Assembly: GCF_048264025.1 (NCBI RefSeq)
Contig: NZ_JBLXDN010000002.1
Location: 62,001 to 126,000, forward strand
Origin: Nitrincola sp048264025
GTDB taxonomy: Bacteria; Pseudomonadota; Gammaproteobacteria; Pseudomonadales; Balneatricaceae
Length of the DNA: 64,000 bases
Direction of reading: 5' to 3'
Notes under the pieces: generated by a model
Told to the model about the DNA's origin: nothing
What the model saw: the letters and a program-made list of their open reading frames with translations, nothing else
Database searches by the model: none
Made by a program: the position numbers and the translations under genes
Shown: positions 44,901 through 52,474 of the stretch, in pieces
How the letters are laid out: every line of letters begins with the position of its first letter
Numbering within the stretch: position 1 is the stretch's first letter

Positions 44901-45866
44901 AGCGAAGGCCGTTCTTTATTGCAAAGCTATTGGGCTGAAACGTCTTATCAGTTGCAGTCGATGCGTGATAACCCTGAGTGCGCTCAGCAGGAGTTTGAGC
45001 AGATTCAGGATCGAAATGATCCAGGTCTGCATGTGGCTCTGAGTTATGATGTAAACGAAGATGTTGCGGCACCCTATATAGCTTCAGGGCAGCGGCCGCA
45101 GGTGGCTATTTTGCGCGAGCAGGGAGTGAATGGCCAGGTTGAAATGGCCGCTGCTTTTGATCGTGCCGGATTTACCGCCGTGGATGTACATATGAGCGAT
45201 ATTCTCTCTGGTCGCGTTTCTCTGGATGTTTTCCAGGGATTGGTGGCTTGTGGTGGCTTCTCGTACGGTGACGTACTGGGCGCTGGTGAGGGTTGGGCGA
45301 AGTCTGTGTTGTTTAACAGCCGTGCTCGCGATGAATTTGCCGCCTTCTTTGCCCGTCAAAGCAGTTTTGCATTGGGTGTGTGTAATGGCTGTCAGATGAT
45401 GTCTAATCTGCATGAGTTGATTCCCGGTGCTGAGCGCTGGCCGCACTTTGTACGTAATAGTTCTGAGCAGTTTGAAGCGCGTCAGGCTATGGTAGAAGTC
45501 CAACAGACGCCTTCAATCTTCCTGCAGGGGATGGCTGGATCGCGTATGCCAATTGCAATCGCACATGGAGAAGGGCGTGCTGAGTTCAGTGATGCGGATC
45601 AGCTGCAGCGCTTGCAGCAATCCTCGGATATCGCCATGCGGTATGTGGATAACTACGGCAAGGTAACTGAGCGCTATCCAGCTAACCCCAATGGCTCACC
45701 AGCCGGGATTGCTGGTATTACGACACCGGATGGTCGCGTAACTATTATGATGCCACACCCGGAGCGGATGTTCCGAACGGTTCAGCATTCATGGGGTCCA
45801 GAAGACTGGAATGAAGATGCCAGTTGGATGCGTATGTTCAGAAATGCGCGTGCTTGGCTGAAATAA
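41964..45866 (+). CDS. purL: Phosphoribosylformylglycinamidine synthase
   Basis: PurL converts FGAR to FGAM in purine synthesis. The 1300-residue protein is the large single-chain form of gammaproteobacteria: an N-terminal PurS-like domain, a linker with S-E-H-C-R-H-K-I-F-N near residue 215, two AIRS-like halves (K-V-E-T-H-N-H-P-T near 292), and a C-terminal glutamine amidotransferase with the nucleophile in G-V-C-N-G-C-Q-M near 1138 and H-G-E-G-R near 1198. It is intact. Strong hairpins follow the stop. Confidence 0.97.
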   Translation: MLVLRGAPALSAFRRDKLLSLIQSQTGSVTGLYAEFIHFADTPAPLKGEEQDVLDRILSYGPTGTAENPEGELFLVIPRPGTISPWSSKATDIAHNCGLAQINRLERGLAYYIHSPTALSDDERRLIQAQLHDRMTQSVVDTLEAAASLFRHETPRPLALVDLLTEGRAALENANITLGLALADDEIDYLLHSFTELKRNPTDVELMMFAQANSEHCRHKIFNASWDIDGEAQDKSLFAMIRNTNEVGGENVLSAYKDNAAVISGSVAGRFYPDPDSAVYGYHQEPIHILMKVETHNHPTAIAPHPGAATGSGGEIRDEGATGKGAKPKAGLNGFTVSDLNIPGFEQPWESDYGKPERIVTALDIMLEGPIGGAAFNNEFGRPNLTGYFRTFEQQVPGAAGDEVRGYHKPIMIAGGLGNIREDHVEKGEIPVGAKLICLGGPAMLIGLGGGAASSMTSGSSAADLDFASVQRENPELERRCQEVIDRCWQLGDRNPIAFIHDVGAGGLSNAFPELVKDGGCGGHFELRNINNDEPGLSPLEIWCNEAQERYVLAVSPEDMPRFEAICERERCPYAVVGEATDEYHLTLNDTHFESKPVDLPMSVLFGKPPKMHRSVTRINYDLPEFDASNIDLEEAVERVLKLPAVASKSFLITIGDRTITGLVARDQMVGPWQVPVADCAVTAASFDTYAGEAMAMGERTPLALIDSPASGRIAVGETLTNLAAARIADIRDVKLSANWMCAAGHPGEDEKLYDTVKAVGMELCPELGITIPVGKDSMSMRTVWTEDDQSKSVTAPMSLIVSGFAPVVDVRQTLTPQLRTDQGETDLLLIDLGAGQNRLGLSALAQVYNQVGQQVPDLDDPGLMRAFFASIQELNAQGRLLSYHDRSDGGLFVTLAEMAFAGHCGIDINLDMLAADQSEIAAALFAEELGAVIQVRREHTAEVLTELNAAGLGDLVSVIGTINEDDSVNFYFDEEEIFSEGRSLLQSYWAETSYQLQSMRDNPECAQQEFEQIQDRNDPGLHVALSYDVNEDVAAPYIASGQRPQVAILREQGVNGQVEMAAAFDRAGFTAVDVHMSDILSGRVSLDVFQGLVACGGFSYGDVLGAGEGWAKSVLFNSRARDEFAAFFARQSSFALGVCNGCQMMSNLHELIPGAERWPHFVRNSSEQFEARQAMVEVQQTPSIFLQGMAGSRMPIAIAHGEGRAEFSDADQLQRLQQSSDIAMRYVDNYGKVTERYPANPNGSPAGIAGITTPDGRVTIMMPHPERMFRTVQHSWGPEDWNEDASWMRMFRNARAWLK

Positions 45867-45871
45867 GCAGC

Positions 45872-45954
45872 TAAGCGGCTACCTATCTATTCAGATGGGT
45901 AGCCGCTTAACGAATTTAAGGCGAAAAAAAACCAACCCGAAGGTTGGTTTTTTT
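45872..45954. terminator. Two consecutive hairpins between convergent purL and ompA-like genes
   Basis: First stem: 12 bp, 45872-45883 with 45898-45909. Second: ACCAACC (45931-45937) with GGTTGGT (45942-45948), CGAA loop, flanked by eight A before and seven T after, which makes it an efficient bidirectional terminator for both genes. Confidence 0.9.
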
Positions 45955-45973
45955 GTCTCTTATCGGTCAGTTA

Positions 45974-46573
45974 TTACTGAGCGCGACGAGTACCTTTGAT
46001 TTCAACGTCTACACGACGGTCAGGACGCAGGCAAGCAATCAGCTCGGCACCACGACCAGAACAGTTAGCAACAGGTGAACGGCTACCCATAGAGCTAGTG
46101 CTCATCAGGTTGCGGTTAACACCAGCATTTGCCAATGCAGCGGCTACGGCATCAGCACGACGCTGTGACAGACCGTCATTGTAAGTCATGTTACCGATGC
46201 GGTCAGCGTGACCTACCAGTTCGATGCTTTCAACGCTAGCCAATGAACCGATATGGTTAACAATGGTAGAGATGTCGCCAACATTAGTTTTGTCAAAGTC
46301 GAAGTAGAGTGCAAATTTGCGCTCAAGATCAGCAGTTTCAGCTGCAGGTGCTGGAGCAGGTGCTGGAGCAGCATCAGCCTGAGCAACATAGCCAGCGCAA
46401 CCTGGAACCGCTTTATCAACGCTCCAAGAACTTGTCTGCCAGCATTCACCAAAGCTGGTGCGCCATACAGTATCGCTTGAATTTGCGGCGTAGCCTGAAA
46501 CCTGAGCCTGTGCGGCAGAGAAGCCGAGAGTCATGGCCAGGCCGGCAGCTATAGCAATTTTCTTCATCATCAT
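45974..46573 (-). CDS. OmpA family outer membrane protein
   Basis: A 199-residue protein with a signal peptide ending A-Q-A near residue 23, a short N-terminal segment with G-E-C-W-Q-T-S-S-W and a second cysteine in P-G-C-A-G, an alanine/proline hinge (A-P repeats, about 70-80), and an OmpA peptidoglycan-binding domain with Y-F-D-F-D-K-T near residue 92 and G-H-A-D-R-I-G near 120 followed by L-S-Q-R-R-A. There is no large beta-barrel. It likely tethers the outer membrane to peptidoglycan. The exact start among three adjacent ATG codons is open. Confidence 0.88.
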   Translation of the reverse strand: MMMKKIAIAAGLAMTLGFSAAQAQVSGYAANSSDTVWRTSFGECWQTSSWSVDKAVPGCAGYVAQADAAPAPAPAPAAETADLERKFALYFDFDKTNVGDISTIVNHIGSLASVESIELVGHADRIGNMTYNDGLSQRRADAVAAALANAGVNRNLMSTSSMGSRSPVANCSGRGAELIACLRPDRRVDVEIKGTRRAQ

Positions 46574-46727
46574 TTCCTTGTGCCAGGTTGGATGTAGGTC
46601 TTTTAGTTAATTTCTCAGCTTAATTTAAGCATACTAAAGCTTAACCCAAGATAAACGCACTTCATAGATAAGTGTCGCTTTTTTCGGTTAAGTTCTACAC
46701 AGAGGAGTATAGCAGAAACTACTGAGG

Positions 46728-47027
46728 TCAGGGCAACACCTTCTTGAAGGGTTTGACACTAATTCTTTTGTATACACCCGCTGCAACGTATGGATCTTGG
46801 TCCGCCCATGACTGTGCATCGATTAATGAGGGGAATTCGGCCACAATCAGGCTACCGCTAAAGCCAGCTTCGCCTGGATCTTCGCTGTCAATCGCCGGAT
46901 GCGGTCCCGCAATAAGTATACGTCCCTCTGCGCTGAGTTGCTTCAGACGTTCAATGTGTGCAGGGCGAGTTGCAAGCCGTTTTTCCAAGCTGCCTTCATT
47001 ATCTTCGGCAATAATGGCATAGAACAT
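46728..47027 (-). CDS. yciI: YciI-like protein
   Basis: A 99-residue ferredoxin-like-fold protein of the YciI family: M-F-Y-A-I-I-A-E-D start, R-P-A-H-I-E-R-L near residue 21 and G-P-H-P near 41, and a W-A-D-Q-D-P-Y segment near 74 with the conserved aspartate. The His/Asp pair suggests enzymatic activity, but no reaction is established for this subgroup. It is divergent from the rnm-yciO-rluB cluster, which in E. coli also lies in the yci region. Confidence 0.88.
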   Translation of the reverse strand: MFYAIIAEDNEGSLEKRLATRPAHIERLKQLSAEGRILIAGPHPAIDSEDPGEAGFSGSLIVAEFPSLIDAQSWADQDPYVAAGVYKRISVKPFKKVLP

Positions 47028-47211
47028 GATTTGTCTCCGGTGTTTTTACTGATTCTATCTGTAATGCCCTATATAGGACGGGCGTTTTTAATATTATACC
47101 ACTATAATGGAGTTTCAGAATCTGCGTTATTTTTAGCCTGATATGGCGTCTGCTATTGGGTTTTGTCTGTATTGATGCTCTGACTTATCCATACCCTGAA
47201 TCCGGAGATAC

Positions 47212-48075
47212 ATGTTGTTATATGATCTGCACATGCACAGTAATGCATCCGATGGTGTGTTGGCTCCAGGTGCGCTGGTGGACTTGTGTGTAGATAAAGG
47301 CATACAAATTATGGCGCTAACTGATCACGATACGCTTGGCGGAATTGCTGAAGCGAGTCGAATTGCGGCGGATCGGGGTGTGCATTTTATTCCAGGAGCA
47401 GAGTTTACCTGTCTGTGGCGTAGGCAGGTATTGCATATATTGGGCTTGAATCTGGATGAGCAAGACCCGGATTTGCAGGCTTATATGCTTGAGTTGGTTG
47501 CCGTGCGTGATAAACGCGCGGAGAAAATTGCAGAGCGTTTGATAAAAAAAGGTATTTCAGCCGATATACTGGATCAAGCGCGAACTATTGCTGGAGATGC
47601 CAGTATTTGCCGACCCCACTTTGCCAAGGCGCTTATTCAAGGTGGTTATGTTGCCTCAGCTAAAGCCGCGTTTGATGTCTATCTGGGGCAGGGCAAGGTT
47701 GGGGATGTAAAAGCGGAGTGGCCGGATCCTGAGCATGTCATTAACATTATTCACCATGCCGGTGGTTATGCCGTGCTGGCACACCCGACCAAATATAATA
47801 TGACATTTACCCGGCTAAGATTATTATTCGGTGAGTTACAAGGTTGGCAGTGTGATGCGGTTGAAGTCAGTTATCCAGGTATGAATCCTGATCAGGCTCG
47901 GGAGTTGCTAAAAGTGGTTAAGCAATATGAGCTTCTGGTGTCTGCAGGCAGCGATTTTCATTCGCCGGAATTTGGTTGGACAGCACCGGGCCGTTTTCCA
48001 GTTATTGATGTCGATGACAGGCATTTGTTAAATAAGTTGGTTGTGAATTTTAATGTGGAAGTCGGTTTGAGCTAG
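47212..48075 (+). CDS. rnm: PHP domain 5'-3' exoribonuclease/phosphatase (RNase AM)
   Basis: A 287-residue PHP-domain enzyme equivalent to E. coli YciV/TrpH, reported to process 5' ends of rRNA and to degrade short oligoribonucleotides. Metal-binding motifs are D-L-H-M-H-S near residue 5, T-D-H-D near 36, G-A-E-F near 62, I-C-R-P-H-F near 133 and H-P near 191, with a final D-F-H near 248. GGAG lies before the ATG. It heads an rnm-yciO-hns-rluB run in one direction. Confidence 0.9.
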   Translation: MLLYDLHMHSNASDGVLAPGALVDLCVDKGIQIMALTDHDTLGGIAEASRIAADRGVHFIPGAEFTCLWRRQVLHILGLNLDEQDPDLQAYMLELVAVRDKRAEKIAERLIKKGISADILDQARTIAGDASICRPHFAKALIQGGYVASAKAAFDVYLGQGKVGDVKAEWPDPEHVINIIHHAGGYAVLAHPTKYNMTFTRLRLLFGELQGWQCDAVEVSYPGMNPDQARELLKVVKQYELLVSAGSDFHSPEFGWTAPGRFPVIDVDDRHLLNKLVVNFNVEVGLS

Positions 48076-48093
48076 CCGGCGATGGAGGTAGTA

Positions 48094-48714
48094 GTGAGCC
48101 AGTTCTTTCAGATTCATCCTGAAAACCCTCAGAAACGCCTGATTACTCAGGCCGTTGAAATACTGAGAGAGGGTGGGGTTATTGTTTATCCAACTGATTG
48201 TGCTTATGCGTTGGGTTGTTGTCTCGAAAATAAAAAAGCCGTTGATCGTATTCGTCAAATACGCCGTTTAGATGATAAGCATAATTTCACGCTTGTCTGT
48301 GGTGATCTGTCGGTTATCTCCACCTATGCTAAGGTGGATAATTCAGTGTATCGGTTATTAAAAGCACATACACCTGGTGCCTATACATTTATACTCAATG
48401 CGACCAGTGAAGTGCCAAGGCGTTTGTTGCATCCGAAGCGCCGCACCATTGGTATTCGTGTTCCGGATAACCCTATCGTCGCTGCGTTATTGGCTGAGCT
48501 GGGTGAGCCTATTATGAGCACGTCTCTGATTATGCCCGATGAGACGGTGCCCTTGACTGATCCGTATGATATTCGAGATACCCTGCAGCATCATGTTGAT
48601 TTAGTGATAGATGGTGGTTTTTGTGGAATGGAGGCAACCAGTGTTATTAATCTCACTGGAGATGAGCCTGAAATAGCACGAGAAGGTGCGGGTAATATAA
48701 ATTCTTTTATATAA
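48094..48714 (+). CDS. yciO: YciO/Sua5/YrdC family protein
   Basis: A 206-residue YrdC-fold protein. The family includes L-threonylcarbamoyladenylate synthases for tRNA t6A; YciO itself is a paralogue with weaker or unclear activity. E. coli YciO starts M-S-Q-F-F, and here V-S-Q-F-F begins at GTG 48094 with GGAGG five bases upstream, so I prefer this to the ATG at 48082. The P-T-D-C-A-Y-A-L-G-C motif, K-R-R-T-I-G-I-R-V-P and S-T-S-L are visible. It lies 18 bases after rnm. Confidence 0.9.
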   Translation: MSQFFQIHPENPQKRLITQAVEILREGGVIVYPTDCAYALGCCLENKKAVDRIRQIRRLDDKHNFTLVCGDLSVISTYAKVDNSVYRLLKAHTPGAYTFILNATSEVPRRLLHPKRRTIGIRVPDNPIVAALLAELGEPIMSTSLIMPDETVPLTDPYDIRDTLQHHVDLVIDGGFCGMEATSVINLTGDEPEIAREGAGNINSFI

Positions 48715-48797
48715 AAAGTTTTTATTGGTCTGATATTGCAAATGTTGTATTTCTGAAGATAATGGGCAAGTCAATAAACAAGATGGGAATTAATGGA

Positions 48798-49193
48798 ATG
48801 TCTGATTTTATCAAAATACTAATGCGTAAAAACTCCTTAAGAAAGCAGTGTCAGGAGTTGTCTGTTGGTGATGTGGAAAAAGTGCTGTCTGATTTGACTG
48901 ATATTCTTGCTGAACGCAAAGAAGAAGAAACTATCAAAGCAGCAGAAGAAAATAAACGCATTGAAAAAATCGAACAGATTCGTCTGGCAATGAAAGAAGC
49001 GGGCCTGGATATTTCAGACTTGTCTGAATTGGCTGAAGTGGCACCGAAAAAAACTGTAAAGGCAAAGTATTATATTGTTGATGCAGAAGGTGAGCGTCAT
49101 GAGTGGTCCGGCCGTGGTAGAACGCCGGTGGTGTTTGCTGAATATATGCAGCAACGTGGTATCAGCAAAGATCAGTTGCCGAGTGTAGATTGA
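48798..49193 (+). CDS. hns: H-NS family nucleoid-associated protein
   Basis: A 131-residue H-NS homologue that would bind A/T-rich DNA and silence acquired genes. The N-terminal oligomerisation part starts M-S-D-F-I-K-I-L with a coiled coil (about 35-75, rich in E and K). The C-terminal DNA-binding domain has Y-Y-I-V-D-A-E-G-E-R-H-E-W-S-G-R-G-R-T-P, including the R-G-R minor-groove hook (enteric H-NS has Q-G-R). I chose ATG 48798, with GGGA upstream and homology from its first residue, over 48762. It sits between yciO and rluB. Confidence 0.9.
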   Translation: MSDFIKILMRKNSLRKQCQELSVGDVEKVLSDLTDILAERKEEETIKAAEENKRIEKIEQIRLAMKEAGLDISDLSELAEVAPKKTVKAKYYIVDAEGERHEWSGRGRTPVVFAEYMQQRGISKDQLPSVD

Positions 49194-49231
49194 TTTAATG
49201 GTTTTATTGATAGGTTATCAGGGTAGCGTCA

Positions 49232-50134
49232 ATGGAAAGTGAAAAACTTCAAAAAGTATTGGCGCGCTCTGGAGTTGGCTCACGTCGTGAGATGGAGCGT
49301 TGGATCGAAGCAGGTCGAGTATCAATCAATGGCAGGCTGGCCACCCTTGGAGACAGGGTTGGTGAAAGTGATCAGGTCATGGTTGATGGTCGTGCTGCAA
49401 AGTTGATTTTCGCATCAGAGTCGCCCAGGCGCGTTGTTATCTATAATAAGCCTTTGGATGAGGTGTGCACTCGCCATGATCCAGAAGGGCGGCCGACCGT
49501 TTTTGATAATCTGCCACCGCTGAAACAAGGGCGCTGGATAGTAGTCGGGCGGTTGGATATTAATACCACTGGCTTACTGATCTTTACTACCGATGGAGAG
49601 TTAGCCAATAGGTTAATGCACCCTTCGGCGGAGATAGATCGTGAGTATGCGGTACGCGTATTGGGTGAGATCACTGAGACTATGCTGGAGCAACTGACCA
49701 AAGGTGTGTTGCTTGAGGATGGTATGGCGCGTTTTACCGACGTGCGTTTCTTTGATGGTGAGGGCGCTAATAAATGGTACCACTGTGTGCTTATGGAAGG
49801 GCGTAATCGTGAGGTTCGCCGTCTATGGGAGTCTCAGGGTATCCAGGTTAATCGTCTGAAGCGGGTGCGCTTTGGGCCGGTATTTCTACCGAGTGATGTC
49901 AAAGTAGGCACTTGGCGTGAGCTGGGTCGTAAAGAGAGTAATATGCTGGCGGCTGAAGTGGGTCTTGAAGCGGATAAAACCCCGTTTGACCGCACGCCAG
50001 CGCAGTTGGATGCTGATGAGCGACGTTTTCGCAAACAGCGAGTGCGTCAGCACGCCGTAGCTGGAAAGGGTGATGTTAGGTCAGTAAAAGCAAAGCCTCG
50101 TGGACGCACAGTTGGCAAGCGCAATGCTCGCTAA
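49232..50134 (+). CDS. rluB: 23S rRNA pseudouridine(2605) synthase
   Basis: RluB isomerises a uridine in helix 93 of 23S rRNA. The 300-residue protein has an N-terminal S4 RNA-binding domain (E-K-L-Q-K-V-L-A-R-S-G-V-G-S-R-R, residues 4-19), the catalytic aspartate in V-G-R-L-D-I-N-T-T-G-L-L near 108, and M-E-G-R-N-R-E-V-R-R-L near 188. The C-terminus is a long basic extension, as is usual for RluB. RluF/RluE are less likely given length and synteny with yci genes. Confidence 0.9.
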   Translation: MESEKLQKVLARSGVGSRREMERWIEAGRVSINGRLATLGDRVGESDQVMVDGRAAKLIFASESPRRVVIYNKPLDEVCTRHDPEGRPTVFDNLPPLKQGRWIVVGRLDINTTGLLIFTTDGELANRLMHPSAEIDREYAVRVLGEITETMLEQLTKGVLLEDGMARFTDVRFFDGEGANKWYHCVLMEGRNREVRRLWESQGIQVNRLKRVRFGPVFLPSDVKVGTWRELGRKESNMLAAEVGLEADKTPFDRTPAQLDADERRFRKQRVRQHAVAGKGDVRSVKAKPRGRTVGKRNAR

Positions 50135-50155
50135 CAGCCAGCACTGCGCACCCGT

Positions 50156-50899
50156 TTAGGCTTGTGCGTCGATTGATTGGCCTTGGGTGTCTTTACTGTC
50201 CGGCCCCATCAGGTATAAATACACTGGCATAATGTCCGCTGGTGTTGGCAGGGTATCCGGATTTTCTCCCGGGTAGGCGTAGGCACGCATATTGGTGCGT
50301 GTGCCGCCGGGATTGATCGCATTGACGCGGATGTTGGGCGTATTTTCCAGCTCATCAGCCAGTACTTGCATCAATCCCTCTGTGCCAAATTTAGATACGG
50401 CATAAGCTCCCCAGTAAGCTTTTCCTTTGCGCCCTACACTTGATGAGGTGAAGATGATTGATGCATCTTCCGATGCCTGCAATAAGGGCATGAGTGTTTG
50501 GGTCAGCATAAAGGGGGCGTTGAGATTGACCTGCATGACTTGATGCCAGATGACTGGGTCATAATTTTCAATCGGGGTTCTTACACCCAGGATGCCCGCA
50601 TTATGGAGGATGCCGTCCAGGCGTCCAAACTCTTGATGCAGTGTGTTGCAGAGCTCGATATAGTCATGCTCGGTCGCCACCTCCAGGTTCATTGGTACAA
50701 TGGCGGCCTGAGGGTAACCGGCAGCTTCTATCTCATCATAAACAGCGTCTAGCTTTTCCTGGGTTCTACCTAACAAAATCACTGTGGCGCCATGAGCGGC
50801 ATAGTGTTTGGCTGCTTCGCGTCCTATACCCTCACCAGCGCCAGTAACGAGAAGGATCCTGTCTTTAAGCAGATCAGTCGGCGCGTTGTATGCAAACAT
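50156..50899 (-). CDS. yciK: YciK family short-chain dehydrogenase/reductase
   Basis: A 247-residue SDR with the cofactor loop V-T-G-A-G-E-G-I-G near residue 19, N-A-G near 95, the catalytic serine in F-T-S-S-S-V near 150 and Y-A-V-S-K near 166. It matches YciK, whose substrate is unknown. Order ubiG-mupP-yciK on one strand is as in Pseudomonas. The protein ends with A-Q-S-type polar residues and has no membrane segment. Confidence 0.9.
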   Translation of the reverse strand: MFAYNAPTDLLKDRILLVTGAGEGIGREAAKHYAAHGATVILLGRTQEKLDAVYDEIEAAGYPQAAIVPMNLEVATEHDYIELCNTLHQEFGRLDGILHNAGILGVRTPIENYDPVIWHQVMQVNLNAPFMLTQTLMPLLQASEDASIIFTSSSVGRKGKAYWGAYAVSKFGTEGLMQVLADELENTPNIRVNAINPGGTRTNMRAYAYPGENPDTLPTPADIMPVYLYLMGPDSKDTQGQSIDAQA

Positions 50900-50933
50900 A
50901 ATCTTGGTGCTCCTATTTAAGCCTGTAGTACTG

Positions 50934-51608
50934 TTAATACGGTTGTATAAGTGATTTTAGCAGAGGCAGCAGTTGTGTTGATTCCTGGATGCAGAAATCG
51001 CTACGCCAGAGTTCCGGTTGGTCTTTTGGGCTCAGATAGCCGAAGGCGGCAGCCAGAGTGCGCATACCAGCTGCCTGACCGGCCTGAATGTCGCGTTGGT
51101 GATCGCCGATATAGAGGGTGTTGGTTGGTGGGCGGTCAATGCGTTTGCAGGCCAGTAGCAGCCCCTCTGGATCGGGTTTGCTGCGGCTGACGTCATCAGG
51201 ACAGATAGTGACGGCGCAACGTTTATCTAATGCCAGTTGTTGTATCAGTTTGTGGGTGAAGCGGGCGGGCTTGTTGGTGACAATGCCCCAGGGGATATTG
51301 ATTTCCTCCAGCCAGGTAAGCATTTCATCGAAACCGGCAAACAGTCGGCTATCTTGTGCGGGTGAGGCTTCGTAAAGCGACAGCATCTGCTCAAGCAGTC
51401 GCTCAAAGTCTGGGTGATCATCCTGAATGCCAAATGCACCCTTAATGACAGCGCGACCACCGTTGGATACAGATAAGCGCAACTGGGCATAGTCAACGGC
51501 TGGACGACCTTCGGCTTCAAGCAGCTGGTTGCAGATGCGCAGAAAGTCCGGTGCGGTGTCAACCAGCGTGCCATCAAGGTCAAACAGTACGGCTTGAATT
51601 GGTGTCAT
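50934..51608 (-). CDS. mupP: HAD phosphatase, probable N-acetylmuramate 6-phosphate phosphatase
   Basis: A 224-residue HAD hydrolase with F-D-L-D-G-T-L-V-D-T near residue 9 (nucleophile and acid aspartates), V-T-N-K near 112 and G-D-H-Q-R-D near 170. By sequence alone it would be called phosphoglycolate phosphatase. The position between ubiG and yciK matches Pseudomonas MupP, which dephosphorylates MurNAc-6-phosphate in cell wall recycling; that assignment rests on synteny. Its start overlaps the ubiG stop by four bases. Confidence 0.8.
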   Translation of the reverse strand: MTPIQAVLFDLDGTLVDTAPDFLRICNQLLEAEGRPAVDYAQLRLSVSNGGRAVIKGAFGIQDDHPDFERLLEQMLSLYEASPAQDSRLFAGFDEMLTWLEEINIPWGIVTNKPARFTHKLIQQLALDKRCAVTICPDDVSRSKPDPEGLLLACKRIDRPPTNTLYIGDHQRDIQAGQAAGMRTLAAAFGYLSPKDQPELWRSDFCIQESTQLLPLLKSLIQPY

Positions 51609-52333
51609 GTCAGCGCGGCCTTTTGAGTGGCGAGCATATAGTTTACATCCACATCATTTGGATCAAGGCGATACTGGCGGGTCAGCGGGTTGTAGGTCAG
51701 GCCGGTCATTTCAGTAATATGCAATCCATTTTCACGCACCCAGCCAGCCAGCTCGGCAGGTCGGACAAATTTATTGAAATCGTGCGTGCCTGCGGGGACT
51801 AGTCTGAGTAAGCGCTCAGCGCCGAGGATCGCAAACAGGTAGCTTTTCGGATTGCGGTTGAGCGTGGATAAAAATACTTGTCCACCAGGCTTTACCAGGC
51901 TGGCACAGGCATTGATCACTGAAGCCGGATCGGGTACATGCTCGATCATTTCCATGCAGGTCACGACATCAAAGGCTTGCGGGTGGGTGATGGCCATCTC
52001 TTCGGCGGTAATGCGTTGGTAATCAACTTTTACGCCACTTTCCAGTCCATGCAGCTTAGCCACTTTCAGTGGGGCTTCGCCCATGTCGATGCCGGTTACC
52101 TCGGCGCCGCGTCTTGCCATGGCTTCTGATAGGATGCCACCGCCACAGCCGATATCAATGACACGCTTGCCAGCCAGTCCGGCAATGCGGTCAATAAAGC
52201 CGACTCTAAGCGGGTTAATGTCGTGCAGTGGCTTGAATTCACTGTTTTTGTCCCACCAGCGACTGGCCAGTTCTTCAAATTTTGCAATCTCGGCAGGGTC
52301 AAGGTTCAGTGCGCGCGGGTTGCTCATGGTCAA
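51605..52333 (-). CDS. ubiG: Ubiquinone biosynthesis O-methyltransferase UbiG
   Basis: UbiG performs both O-methylations in ubiquinone synthesis. The 242-residue protein (or 240 from the second ATG) has A-S-R-W-W-D near residue 23, SAM motif I V-I-D-I-G-C-G-G-G near 60, M-E-M-I-E-H-V near 125 and the V-K-P-G-G region near 145. It is divergent from gyrA, as in Pseudomonas relatives, and translationally coupled to mupP. Confidence 0.95.
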   Translation of the reverse strand: MTMSNPRALNLDPAEIAKFEELASRWWDKNSEFKPLHDINPLRVGFIDRIAGLAGKRVIDIGCGGGILSEAMARRGAEVTGIDMGEAPLKVAKLHGLESGVKVDYQRITAEEMAITHPQAFDVVTCMEMIEHVPDPASVINACASLVKPGGQVFLSTLNRNPKSYLFAILGAERLLRLVPAGTHDFNKFVRPAELAGWVRENGLHITEMTGLTYNPLTRQYRLDPNDVDVNYMLATQKAALT

Positions 52334-52401
52334 TTAATTTCCAATTGGTCAGTTCAAGTTGATTCTAACACTCATAGCAGAGGTGAGTCAGCGTGTGTTT
52401 A

Positions 52402-52410
52402 TGGTATAAT
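52402..52410 (+). promoter_or_regulatory. Extended -10 promoter element of gyrA
   Basis: TGG followed by a perfect TATAAT (52405-52410), 65 bases before the gyrA ATG. No good -35 is visible at the normal distance; the extended -10 may compensate. Confidence 0.5.
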
Positions 52411-52474
52411 AGCCCGTTAATAAACTGCCGTATCAACGGCGTGTAAGCATACCGAATCAAGGAACGCTGAGCGA

